Assembly: GCA_027922465.2 (NCBI GenBank)
Contig: BQMF02000292.1
Location: forward strand, 248,001 to 312,000
Length of the DNA: 64,000 nucleotides
DNA from: Turritopsis dohrnii
Taxonomy: Eukaryota; Cnidaria; Hydrozoa; Anthoathecata; Oceaniidae
Reading direction: 5' to 3'
Shown: one piece after another, positions 23,850 through 34,913 of the stretch
Layout: each line of letters begins with the position of its first letter
Numbering within the stretch: position 1 is the stretch's first letter
Notes under the pieces: generated by a model
Databases searched by the model: none
What the model was told of the DNA's origin: nothing
Seen by the model: only the letters and a program-made list of their open reading frames with translations
Program-made: the position numbers and the translations under genes

Positions 23850-25524
23850 TTAGTGGTGAGGCTTACGACCATATCCATATGACTTATGAATGTATCCTTT
23901 AGTGCAGGTGTAGTGTTTTCGAAGGAATGGTTTGCCATTACAACAGCTGTGTGTCCATCGGTTGATGATTTTTCCACTGCAACATGTGTGTGTCTTTCGA
24001 TAGTATGGAAGGTTGTTGCAACAGCTCTGCTTCCATTTGTTAATCACGACGCCTCCACAGCAGGTTTCCGAGTACAAGTTGAATGGTTTTCCGTTACAGC
24101 AACCATGGGTCTTCTTCTTGATGATGTTTTTGCCGCAGCAGCTTTGAACTCCTAGGTAGTAAGCAACACCGTGGCAGCAAGCCTGCTTATATCTGTTGAT
24201 AATTCGTTGTCCGCAGCAGCTTTGGCTGGCCAAGAAGTAAGGTTTGCCATCACAGCAAGCTTGCTTCTTCTTTGAGATGATGGTTTTTCCACAACAGCTT
24301 TGACTGGAACGATAGTATGGGACTCCATGACAACAGCTTTGAGATCCTTTGTGGATGATTTTTCCACCACAGCATGTTTGCTTGTTGATATTGTAAGCTT
24401 TGCCATTACAGCAGCTTTGCCAAGCAGTTTCGATGATTTTTCCACCACAGCAGCTCTGAGATCCTCTGTAATATGGCTTGTTGTTGCAGCAACTTTGCTT
24501 GTGTCGGTTGATGATTTGACCTCCACAGCAGGTTTGTGTGGCCAATTGAAGAACTTTTCCACTGCAGCATGCTTCAGTTTTACGTTCGAAGATCTTTCCA
24601 CTACAGCAGCTTTGAGAGCTAAGATAGTAGACTTTGTTGTCACAGCATGATTGGTGAGCTCGCTTGATGATAACACCACCGCAACAGCTTTCACTGTAAA
24701 GGTTGTATGCTTTTGCATCGCAACAACTTGTTGTTTTCTTAAGGATGACTTTTCCACCACAGCAGGTTTGTGTAGAAAGGTAGTATGGGACTCCGTTGCA
24801 ACAGCTTTGTGAGTGTTTGCTGATGATTTTGCCACTGCAGCAGGTCTGGGTTTTTTTGTTGTATACGACACCATTGCAGCAGCTCTGCCATGCTACATCG
24901 ATGATTGTTCCACCACAGCATGATTGTTTGCCAAGAGAGTATGGTTTGTTGTTGCAACAGCTCTGCTTCTTCTTGCTGATGACAGTGGTTCCACAGCATG
25001 TTTGTGTAGACAAATGATATTTCTTTCCAGTACAGCATCCGTACTTCTTTCTTGGAAGAATTTCACCACTGCAACATCTGTGTGAGTGGATGTTGTAACA
25101 TTTGGCGTATGAACCACATCGTTGGGTGTATTTTCTGGGGTAAACTTTTCCATGGCAACATACTTGTTTTTTGGGGTTGTAGTAGTAGTATCCACCTAAC
25201 AAGAAACCACAGAGGAGTTATACACTGACAAAAAGAATCTTCATAACAACCTTATATGTTAAACTTCACTTTTTGAATAAGAAACCACAGAGGAGTTATA
25301 CACTGACAAAAAAAATCTTCATATCGACCTTGTATGTTAGACTTCACGTTTTGAATTAAGAAGATGAAAGGTATGAGTAACTCACATCTAAGTCCGTATC
25401 CATGGTGTCCAAAACTGTGTGAAGCGTCTTGTTGCTCGACATCCTTGGTCTCCTTCTGTTCCTCTTCTGCAGCAAATGCTACAACGCATAGTGCGAACAT
25501 TACACCGCACACAAACAACTTCAT
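23850..25524 (-). CDS. Galaxin-like secreted di-cysteine repeat protein, 2 coding exons
   Basis: Coding exons 25524-25386 and 25195-23850 join in phase 1 (TGT Cys across the junction), giving 494 aa. Residues 1-18 form a signal peptide (MKLFVCGVMFALCVVAFA), followed by a short Glu-rich then His/Gly/Tyr segment and about 430 residues of repeats. I count 31 CC pairs spaced 13-14 residues apart. Two half-repeats alternate, CCNGxxYxxxxQ(S/T) and CCGGxII(N/S)(K/R)xxQS, making a 26-residue unit. This is the hallmark of galaxin, an extracellular organic-matrix protein first found in the skeleton of stony corals; relatives occur in non-calcifying cnidarians. The C-terminus is basic and Tyr/His-rich with no anchor, so it is secreted. 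Cysteines suggest a heavily cross-linked, rigid product. Repeat DNA makes long shadow ORFs in other frames. The orthology is by pattern only. Confidence 0.88.
25201..25356. repeat. 78-bp tandem duplication in galaxin-like intron
   Basis: 25201-25278 and 25279-25356 are near-identical (about 6 differences). The duplicated block borders the 3' splice site, so the intron contains an extra copy of the sequence next to the acceptor; the second copy lacks a matching AG at that position. Confidence 0.85.
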
Positions 25525-25680
25525 CTAAAACAAATAAGAGAGTTCGGAGTTAAACACATTGAAGGTTGACTAAGGTAACTTCATCCGAAGTCAGTTCCTA
25601 CCTTGATTACTGTCTGGTCAAGCTCGTGGTGAGTTATCCGTGAACTGATGCTTCTTCAATGTTCAACGACCCCTTTTATA
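25525..25680 (-). promoter_or_regulatory. Galaxin-like promoter, TATA box and 5' UTR intron
   Basis: On the minus strand TATAAAAGGG lies at 25680-25671, a textbook TATA box. A transcript starting about 30 bp downstream would form a short untranslated exon ending at 25602 (CAAG followed by GTAGGA). An intron 25601-25525 would then end with TTTGTTTTAG directly before the ATG. Confidence 0.7.
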
Positions 25681-28429
25681 CTGAATAGCAACCACAATCA
25701 AAACTATTTTAATTTCCCCACGTGAATATTAAATAGCCAGCAATTTTCTCGAGCAAGTGCTTTATTGTTTTGTGGGCAATATTGATTCCTACACCAAATT
25801 GATCGACATCAGCGCATTAACGATTACATAACTGCTCATTTCCCTTTGCTTAATTGCTGTTATGAGTGTTTCGCAGGTTTTTGTACGCTTCAAGTTCGTA
25901 TACTTTCTTAGTAATTAGTAAATGTGTTTAGTTTGATATCGGAACTTTAATTTGTTTATCGAAAGAGGAAACTAAATATTGTAGCGGTCATCATTAAGAT
26001 TTCTATGTCTGATATAAATCTTTAGATCATGTATTTGCAAAAAAGAAACGCTATATGGTTGTAGCATTTTAACATTATGTTCCACTGCAAGTTAAATGGC
26101 TCAATACAGAAATATTCAGCTGACTTGGCAGTCATTGACAATTTCATTTTTCTTTTTTTCTTTTTTGTCGAATTATGATCGTTAAGAGATATTCAAAATT
26201 GCTTATTTACTTGATGGCAACAAAATATCAACTAATCTTGTATTTTAACATGAAAGGTAATAACGAAGGAGCTGTTGAGATCATAAAATATGAATGCACA
26301 TATTCCTATGCGATTCCCTCAACATCTGTACCATGTAGGTCTATTGTCACGTCAAGAAAGAAAAACAAAGTGAATTCATTCTTTGTCAGTTATCAAGCAT
26401 TCTTATTTTTAAGTTTATTTCTATTGGATATCATAGAAGGTGAACACTAACCCTAACTGACCTTCATTGAATATCGTAGAAGGTGAACACTAACCCTAAC
26501 TGACCTTCATTCTAATGTTATCTGCATCCCCGATGTTCTCATTTGGCAGGCGATTAAATATACTGTTTTGAATGGCAACTCAAAAACTTAAAGCTCGGAA
26601 ACATGTTCAATAATAAACCGTTTGTTTTCAATAAGTGTTTTCTCGATGCAATCAGCCAACAGATTAGATTGCCTGAATGACATTATGTTCATTAATATCA
26701 TATTAGTTAGCTATTAATTATAACAGCATGTGCTATTGTAGCTCCACTAGACAACAGTTCAATTATCTGTATGGTAAATACAGGAAAGTCGTTTGATTAT
26801 GCAACTAATTTGTGATCGCAATTTACGAGTTCAATTTCGAAAAGTAAGGAGGAAGAAAAGTTTGAGGTTTAAAAGTCTGTAAAGAAAAGAGTCATCATAC
26901 TCTAAGCGAGATGTTTTTTAGTAACAAAGTCTTGAAGAAATTGAACGCAAAGCGTTCTTTTCAAACTAAGTTTTAAAGTTTTTAAAACTAAATATCGATA
27001 AGGCCGTGTTTGACTTTTCATAATGCATATATCGTCTTTTTTGATAGTAGATGTTCAAAATGTTTTTCAAAATTCTAACTGAAGTTTAAAAACATTGAAT
27101 ATAATTTTTTGTTCTATATGGTTTTTTTTGAATTTACAATCTCATTACATTCAGTTGATGCTGTTCAACATGTTCCTCTGAAATTAATGTTAAGCCACAA
27201 ATATAATTTCTGGTTTTGTCGTGATTTTTTCTGGTTTGTCCTATGCCACAACTTTATAAGCAGGCCACAATTCAAAATATTTCAACTAATAAACAATTTG
27301 GTATCAACAAACATTTTGTCCATACACACCCACAACTTTCCTCAGCGTGTTGTTTGTTACCAATTAAATGGCACTCTGCTATTTTTGCATCGTGCGTTAA
27401 AAGATGTCGTCTTGCAATTTTCTATAGCAACCACATGCTCATTAGATTTCCAATCTTAGTTGGCAATATCCTTGGTCACACCACTAATTGCAGCGTGGAG
27501 GTGTGATCGAAGGAATGAAGTTTCTGATATTCTATTATGTGTCCATTCAATGAATGATGTTACCAAACTTTCCCATTGGTAGCAATTAAGGGTTTTTCCC
27601 TAAGTTATAGAATGTTGCTGGTAGACTCAATTTGATATTAATGTAATTAATATGATAATTGCAAAACTTCGCCGCATTCCATTCAAATATTCATTTCATT
27701 GGTTTTTGATGTCCGTCAGCAAATTTTAGTGGATCAATTTCCTACATGTTGAGTTTTGTAATCGATAACCGAATTAAACAATTCATTAGTCCTTTGAAAA
27801 GTAAAGCAAATTTTCGAACAGTCCAAAAAGTTTAAAAGGAAGAAAACCCTCAAACACAAAATGGCTTAGCTTACAAATCTACGAAATAAATTTGATGAAG
27901 GTGTTTTAGTCTGAATCCACAAAAAAAAATTTTAACGTTTCCATGATAACCTTCACGTACTTTTAAAGTTAGAAAGTATTACAACTGTTGTGTAAGTTAC
28001 ATGTTTTTATTGTGAAAAAAAAATTTGAAATATACAGTAACATTTTCCTAAACAACAACAACAACAACAACAAAAATATAAAGTAAAAGTAAAAATTAAA
28101 AAAAGAGAAATTTTCAGAATTTATAATCTGAAAGGCAGCCTTGAGCTTACCAAAGATTTCAATAGGGGTGCATGAAGCTAGTTAGCGATCAATAGGGGTG
28201 GCATGAAGCTAGTTTAGTGATCGCATGCATTTGTTGAATGTTTTGAACAGCAACTTGATAAAGTAATCAAAGATCTTTAGTTGAAAGTGCTTTTCATTTG
28301 AATAAATAAGGCAATATTGCTATCTGCTTGAAAGTCTCTTTTTTTCGTTTGAATGAATGAGACATGACATTACATTACGCAAAGAGAAGAATAAAGACAT
28401 AAGCAATGATACAAATGGCGAGCGAAGTT
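25681..28429. other. Long intergenic interval
   Basis: 2.7 kb without a supported gene. It holds a 43-bp tandem duplication (26428-26513, containing ACCCTAACTGACC), an AAC triplet run at about 28051-28075, and a partial 30-bp duplication with AATAGGGGTG at 28155-28215. Confidence 0.55.
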
Positions 28430-30340
28430 TCACGATCCACAAATATGCTGAGAAGGACTTTTACAAGTATTGTAAGGCAAAATAAGATCAATGTCACAAA
28501 ATAAGATCAAAGCTATAAACCAATGAATTGCAGCTAAACTTATGAGGTTGAATGTGTTGGCGACATCTCGATGTCCGAAGTTGGCTGTCGTTGTTTGTAT
28601 GTCGGATACATTGAAACCGTTGCATAAAGATCTGTTGCAGCAGAATACCTATAAAGAAAGAACGAAAGTTTAGTGACGCAATCAATCGTGTCTGCTCCTA
28701 CAGACATGGAAGTCTTTGTTCATTTATTTATTTTTATTGTCCAGTCAACCAATCCATACAATTACTAACTGTCACGTGATTAAAGTGAGTGCACAAGAAG
28801 GTATACATATTTGATTAAAATATGAGTAAAAGAAAGAAAAAATCAATCAATACACATCTAGTTGATTTTCTAATGACCGTGGTATTTCAATGGTTAATAA
28901 CAATTTTCAAATTAAGGGTAGGCATACAATGTAACAAGATAATTCGAAATTTTTTGTTTGAAAACAAAATATGGAGAAAACAAAATGACGATCAATAATG
29001 AAAAGCCATCAGAATTTGTAACACCATGCTTTTAAGAAGTGGTCATTTGCGCTTATATGCACTAACCTGTCAAATCTATAAAAATCATTCGAGTTAACCT
29101 GTCATTTTACAAATAAAATTGAACTATCTTAGGCCGACTTTTTTTTTGCGTCGTCTTATTTTAGCGATTTTAGCGAATTAGCGTATTTTCGGTATATTAA
29201 AGTTGCGGAAAATCTAAATTTAACAAAACCTTTTTTTTACCTTCTGGCAACTCTCCGTGAAAGCGGGCGCAAACCGAACAACATGTTGGGCCAACATTTC
29301 GACCAACATCAGCGGAGCAACATGTTGGCCAACATGTTTTTCGGTTTGCGTTGGACACCGACATGTTGTGGAAGAAAAGTTGTGCGTTAAATCCGTGTTC
29401 ATCCATTTTCGCAGGTAAATAATGCTTCTTATCTTATGTGAAAGTGTTTTATATCAAGACAAAACTTGGTGATATCCCAAATGAAATTGGTGATATCCCT
29501 AATAAAATTACGGAAACATTACGTAGATTTAAATACGGAGTTAGAGTATTACTGAGGATGATCATGTGATTCCCCTCTAATATTCAACGAGGTCAACGAT
29601 TCAAATAATACACAATCACCAAACTTATCCGACCTGGCAATTTGAAATCACATCCATAGAGACCACATCACAAGTTAGGTTACAAGTCGTCGTTTGAGCA
29701 CAGCTTTTGCTGGTGATGTTTTGTAACTTTCCATTTAAACTAAGGTGTTGGTAAGAGACCGTTCGGCATGATGTTTGGTCGGCTTGACATAACACTGGAT
29801 ATTGAAAGTTCTTACAGTCTGTGTTGGAGCATTCATAACAGCGCAGACTGTTATTCACAGCAGTTGATACTATAAGAGAAATTTCAAATTTCATTAACAA
29901 CTCGATTACACAGGTTTTTGTGGTAAAGCCGTTTATTTTTTCACTTGATATGTTGAGATGGTAATTCACTGATGTAGAAATGCATACCTCAGATTTTAAG
30001 GCAGAGAACTTGCACAGACAGACAGGTGAACATTACATCATGTACAACCTCATAAAGGTTTTTACTGCGTAAATAATTTTTATTAATAAGTGTTCATATC
30101 ACACTAGGATTCAGTGGCGGGATTTGAACCGCTACCAACTATCACACTTGCATTACAATTCCTCCGCCTTACCGAGTGAGCTATACACTCTTTTCCTTAG
30201 GAAAAACCCCTCAACATTGTTAAGATAATGATCTGCTAAAAATAATTTCCGCGCCAAAGAACTGTTAGATTTTAATACTCTTCGTACTTACTGAGACGAA
30301 AAAACTGAAAGCAAACAAGAAAACATGGAAGAAGTTTCAT
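28430..30340 (-). CDS. Ly6/uPAR (LU) domain protein, GPI-anchor type, 3 exons
   Basis: Exons 30340-30292, 29869-29634, 28648-28430 join in phases 1 and 0 to 167 aa. Exon 1 is a signal peptide (MKLLPCFLVCFQFFRL). The mature start is LRCYECSNTDC, the first Cys cluster of the three-finger LU fold. Exon 2 carries the remaining fingers and exon 3 opens with the diagnostic end motif VFCCNRSLCN. About twelve cysteines give the expected disulfide set. After the domain comes a short Thr/Asn linker and a hydrophobic stretch (ISLAAIHWFIALILF), which fits a GPI-anchor signal, although polar residues follow it. LU proteins bind receptors or ion channels at the cell surface, and a few relatives are venom three-finger toxins; a membrane-anchored form like this is normally a receptor modulator. 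The exon 2 donor (CAG|GTCGGA) is atypical. Confidence 0.78.
30107..30190 (-). repeat. tRNA-derived SINE head, in Ly6 intron 1
   Basis: On the minus strand TAGCTCACTCGG (box A-like) and GGTTCAAATCC (box B-like) are 45 bp apart, the internal promoter of a tRNA. It is homologous to the copy at 36811-36892. No cloverleaf with matching arms was found, so this is a SINE, not a tRNA gene. Confidence 0.6.
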
Positions 30341-31289
30341 TTTCTTCTCCAAAAAGTTCCACAACAGACTTAATGAGCACCACTGATTATTCATATTATA
30401 CATAGGTTTTATTCACATTATACATAGGTTTTATGAATTATTCTTTATAGCGAGAAAATGTTGTTTATTAATGAATAATGAGAATAAATAATTTGGCATG
30501 TCAAAGAAAAAGGACTTAAAGTAAATTAAGTACTGGAATAAAGGGATTTATCCGAAATGAAATATTAAAGAAGTGAAAACGGTTCTTCATGGAGTTAAAC
30601 TGAAAAAAGTGAACATTTTGATTGTTTCGAAGTTCGATTAAGATTTGCTCCTAAGGCTATTCACAACTTCAATCTGCCAGACAGTGATGATGAAATAAAT
30701 TGTGGTAAATTAGAACTTTAGGTTCTCCAGTTTTCTACGGAGATACTGGTGCTGAAGATGTTGAAAATAAAACCTTGGAGTGAAAGGGGTCTATAGACGC
30801 CAGGAAAAAGATATCAGAAAACGCTCGTCTGCTCATATGACCAAGTTTTATTGTTTTGGTTGCCAAGCAACTAATCTTTTTTTGTTTTGTAAACATTGGA
30901 GTTCGTTTAATGTCCCCTGACAATTGGTGCGATGTTAACATGACAACTACTTCGGCTGATGTGAGGGAACAAATGTTATAAGGTAAACATTCGATCAGTA
31001 GGGACCTTACGCAATGCGACGTCAAGCGGACGACGACGTCATTTTCACCAATTTCACTTTAATGCGCATGCGTGATTCAGATGATTCCCTCTTATTTTCA
31101 CGTCCTGAACTTCGCAACTCCTTCAAAAGAGCCATTTTGAAGTCGTCGTGTAATGTGTGAACCACATTGAAAGAAAGAATTCTTTTATTTAAAATAAAGC
31201 TAAAAGTTGCTTAGTGGCCATTTCTTAGAATTTGTTTCTTTTTAATTTTTCAAATGTTATGTGATGAATTATTTTGTTTTGTAGCAATA
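30341..31289. other. Non-coding interval
   Basis: No gene recognised. ACGACGACGTC-type and AATGCGCATGCG segments near 31015-31070 stand out from the AT-rich background and may be a regulatory or repeat end. Confidence 0.45.
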
Positions 31290-31860
31290 AAGCCATGAGA
31301 TGGTCAGAGGACCATGATATACTTCTTTGTTGAAAAATATTGATGCTAAAACCGTACCAATACAAGCCAGGGTCGAAGAAAACCGTACCAATACAAGCCA
31401 GGGTCGAAGGAAACCGTACCAATACAAGCCAGGGTCGAAGAAAAGTGGCAGTGCATGATCAGCTGTATCTGATGATATCAACACTATTAAGAAAGTATTT
31501 TTTAACACTCAAAAATCAGTTAGAGACCGACATCGGTTATTACTCGAAAAACACACACACAAACATACTGCGTCAGCAAGTAGGAGCATCTGGTAGTGCT
31601 GAAACACAAACAGAACGTTTGCTGGAAAACTTAAAGGAGGAAGCTGAAGAGGCTTTTAAGAGGCTTCTATAACCCAGAAAAAAAAGGACTGATGAAAAAG
31701 TACAACAAATTTCAAAACAAAATGAAGAAGCTGAGGAAATACCACAAAAAGCTTTGGAAAGCTTTTCAGAAACAAGAAAAAGGAAGTCCTTGGTTGATGA
31801 AGAAGAATCTCCTAAAATGAAGAGAAATCAGATATTCTTGTACTGTTGGTGGTTCGATAT
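31290..31860 (+). pseudogene. PIF/Harbinger Myb-like accessory gene, broken
   Basis: The plus strand begins AMRWSEDHDILLC, the opening of the Myb/SANT-like protein encoded beside Harbinger transposases, then stops. The next block, KPYQYKPGS, is tandemly triplicated at DNA level (30-bp unit, 31349-31441) and shifts frame. Further downstream VRDRHRLLLEKH is readable in one frame and a Glu/Lys-rich C-terminus (31680-31850) in another. Several frame changes show it is dead. It faces the transposase relic, tail to tail. Confidence 0.6.
31349..31441 (+). repeat. 30-bp tandem triplication within Harbinger Myb-like relic
   Basis: Three copies of AAACCGTACCAATACAAGCC followed by AGGGTCGAAG, differing by one or two bases. 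The unit corresponds to the KPYQYKPGSK coding block. Confidence 0.9.
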
Positions 31861-32726
31861 TAAAATAATCGGAAGTCATTGATCCATACATACAAGTTCT
31901 ACAATTCATTAATGGTGCACATACTATATACATTTTTCCAATAGGTGAAATTCCAATTTCAAGGGTTTTTTTTGAAATCCAAAAACTTGAAAAAGTTTGC
32001 AATATCACTGAACACCCATTCCACTCCAATTCGTACTTTACTCATGGCAGCATTATAGGCTCTTTGTTGTGGGTTTTATTGGGGATTTCTAAAAGGAACT
32101 TGCAAGTGTGGTCTAAAAGGGTATGCTAAATCTCCATAAATGCACATGTTTGTCCCATTGTGTGCGACTGCATTAATTTGAAGTTGGGTGTATATACCAG
32201 ATTCAGCAATTATTCCACTGTCATGTCTTCGACAGGCCCCTATAAGCTAGCTACCACATTGAATTCAGATAAAATAGAGAAATTTGAGGGCATGTAATCG
32301 TTTATGCCCATTGTAAACTACCGTTTGCGTTTCTCCAGGTCTACAAATTGGCCACACGGTTCCATCAACAAACCCAAAACAGTTTTGTAGGGGTGCCCCA
32401 GCATTATGTATAGCATATGCAAATTCTTCAAGTTTATTAGGTGCTAGCCATGCTTGTTGAAAATCTCTCAATCGATGATTGTGTAAATTATATATAAAAT
32501 TCGTCATTTCACCAGCAATCATGCTTAGTTGGGGTGCAGGACGAGCAAACCTTGGAACCATATCGCCAAACCTAATAGGGTAAGCATATCTTTTCAGAAG
32601 AATACAGAGGGCTTCTATCCCTGATACTGCAAGTCTGTTGTTACATATAATTCGGTCAGGTATATGAAGGACTTCTTCAGCCTTACATTCATCGTCAGTC
32701 AAAAGCGCTAGATCAAATTTATGATA
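31800..32726 (-). pseudogene. PIF/Harbinger transposase (DDE_Tnp_4), broken and truncated
   Basis: From 32726 down, a frame reads HKFDLALLTDDEC, a helical region, then CFGFVDGTVWPI (first catalytic Asp) and YNGHKRLHALKF, with a stop at 32265. The remaining nuclease domain is visible beyond the breaks: YGDLAYPFRPHL (second Asp), VEWVFSDIANFFKF (catalytic Glu), and a C-terminal region with GKMYIVCAPL to about 31800. Frameshifts and stops at 32265-32165 and near 32060 make it non-functional. Its 5' end is cut exactly at the inserted CCTTATCGGAC element. Confidence 0.72.
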
Positions 32727-32727
32727 C

Positions 32728-32876
32728 CTTATCGGACAAAACTTAGTCGGAAAAAGTGATTAAATTTTTTGGAAGTGACTAAAAGTTTATCCGACTAATA
32801 ATTTTGTCCGACTAAAATTTTGGTCCCTTTTCATAACTTTCATAACTTACTTAATTTTCGGTAAGGATTATCGAAA
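32728..32876 (+). mobile_element. Truncated copy of the CCTTATCGGAC transposon inside the Harbinger relic
   Basis: Starts CCTTATCGGACAAAACTTAG right after a TA and keeps the GTCCGACTAA sub-repeats; the inner part matches the right arm of the 21.5-23.2 kb element (TTGGTCC, then TTACTTAATTTT). The other end is not found, so only one terminus remains. Confidence 0.7.
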
Positions 32877-34256
32877 AGCGTGTCGATTACTCTAAGATAT
32901 GTATAGGAAAACGAGGGGAAAGGCATATTTCAATTTATAATGCTTTTAAGCAGCATATCTTGAGCATTCTTCAGTTATCAAACCTGCTGGTTATCGGTTT
33001 GATGGCCAACATAGTGTCAACAGAGTTGTTTTTAATATGGGACCAAAAACAAACACTATTATAAAAATAAAATAAAGCGTGTTGCCATCATAACTCCATA
33101 CTATTTTGTGACTCCACACCCGTAACGTACCGGTATTTTAACGTATTTAGTAAAATTGTTTTTAACTTTGTAAAGCACTCTTGCTCGCTACTAGGCTGAC
33201 TGTACATAACTCAGTTAAGACTATGAGAAGCAGCATCGGGGTCAGATTTCGCGATTTTCCGTCATACGTAACGTTTGCCAAATCTGGAAATCTGGAAATC
33301 TGGAAATTAAACCTCCCTTTCGTTCTGGTCACATTAAATCTTAAATCTGGTCCGCAGTTTTTACAATGAACTCTTGGACTAGATGATATACGAGCAGCGC
33401 TGGGCTGGAAATCGAACTCGGCCGCGCTAACAACTCGGTAGAAAGGCAGGATGTAGGCGTGTACCTGTGTTGTTTGACCTGGACATGATGCGAAACAATA
33501 ATGGCGCACCAGCAACAGGCGACTTGGTATTGATTCTTTTCTTTTCTAATCTTTACAACTTGAGTTATTTTGTGTTATTTTACAACTTGAGTTATTTTGT
33601 GTTATTTTATAATCCCTATTTCATTTCTATCGATTTTTTCTTCTTGAGTGTTTTTGAATGAGAGTACTATCTTACAGCTCCAACAAACAAAAAGGTTGTT
33701 ACCGTAGTTATCCTAATTTAGCTCTGGTCACAAAAATAATTACTTTTGGTGATTTATGCTATTAGGTATTGTTTTGACGTGGCTGGTCATACTCAGTTGC
33801 CATTGCATCTGCTTTCCAGGATGGGGCCACGGCAATTTTTTTTTTATTTGCCCATCGTTATATCCATTGATTTGTATGTTATGGTATTACAAATAATAAT
33901 AATAATAATAATAATAAATCGATCAATCGGCGCGAGGGATTGATTCGGCAGTGATCAGATTTTCAGCATCACTCTGTGCAAAGATCTTCTTTACTGATCT
34001 TTACTGATCTTTACTATCACATAGACAATAAGATGTCTTACTAACAGAGAATATTTGGTAATACATAATATCCATAATACAAGAAAGAATGACACTTTTG
34101 TAGAACTTCTAAAAAAATAACTTTTCCGGAGTGGAATTCGCTTTCTAGCTTATCTAGAGAATTATTTTCACAAAAAAGTGACAAAATTATTTTTAACTGT
34201 TTTGAAAACAAGTCGCATCGGTCACAATTATAAAACAGTGATAAAAACACAAAATA
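32877..34256. other. Non-coding interval with simple repeats
   Basis: No gene supported. Contains a 26-bp duplication with TTGAGTTATTTTGTG (33555-33606), an (AAT)n tract at 33893-33917 and ATCTTTACTG repeats at about 33978-34010. Minus-strand ORF 33515-33162 has no recognisable domain. Confidence 0.5.
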
Positions 34257-34546
34257 GGTAGCCTTGTGGTAGAGTGCTCGCTTCATGTTCGGGAGAACGC
34301 GGGTTTAATCCCCGACCGAGTCATGCCAGCGACAATAACAGTGCGAATCACTCTCTCTCTCTCTGCTTAGCACTCAGCAAGAGAGTAGGAATGATGTGTA
34401 AGATAGTTGTCTAGTTGAGCGGTTCCTGAATTGAATTTTATTTTTTTTATTTTAACGAGGCCGGAGGGAACTGGCAGTGATATCCACTGATGTGGGCCTC
34501 CACCAGGAATGTATACCTCAGATTTTAGGGCAGAGAACTTGCACAT
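34257..34546 (+). repeat. tRNA-derived SINE
   Basis: The head GGTAGCCTTGTGGTAGAGTG (box A-like) and GCGGGTTTAATCCCC (box B-like) are followed by a body with CTCTCTGCTTAGCACTCAGC and GTCTAGTTGAGCGG. The body is shared, inverted, with 58335-58650. The tail segment CCTCAGATTTTAGGGCAGAG (34517-34536) recurs at 29988-30008. Confidence 0.65.
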
Positions 34547-34913
34547 TATTATTATTATTATTAAAACATTTATTCGGGTTCCATAAAATACAAATATGGT
34601 TCTTCACCCTAGAAATTAAAATAAATAAATAAAAAAATGTTAACAATATAAACAGTATATTATATATTACTATATTTAAAAACTTCATTATATATACACT
34701 AAAAACTAATAAATAACTTTAAAAGCAAAAGGTCTGGGAAAAAAAATGAATTGGTTAGGTAAATCGAAATGGGAAAATGATTCGAGAATGGATTGCCGAT
34801 CGTACAAGACTAGCAGTCTAACAAAAGCAGAACGATTGAGACCTCAATGGAACGGCAAATCAAAAGGGCAACAAAATTCGATGCATCAGACTCAAAATTC
34901 TACAAATATCATA

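Noticed and set aside
24152..24874. 240-codon minus-strand ORF overlapping the galaxin-like exon
   Set aside because: It is another frame of the same repetitive DNA; the CC-repeat frame has the signal peptide and splice support.
29197..29406. Cys-rich 69-codon minus-strand ORF
   Set aside because: Made of palindromic ACATGTTGG-type repeats; the cysteines come from the repeat, not from a protein family.
33162..33515. 117-codon minus-strand ORF
   Set aside because: No motif, no splice context and no conserved pattern recognised.
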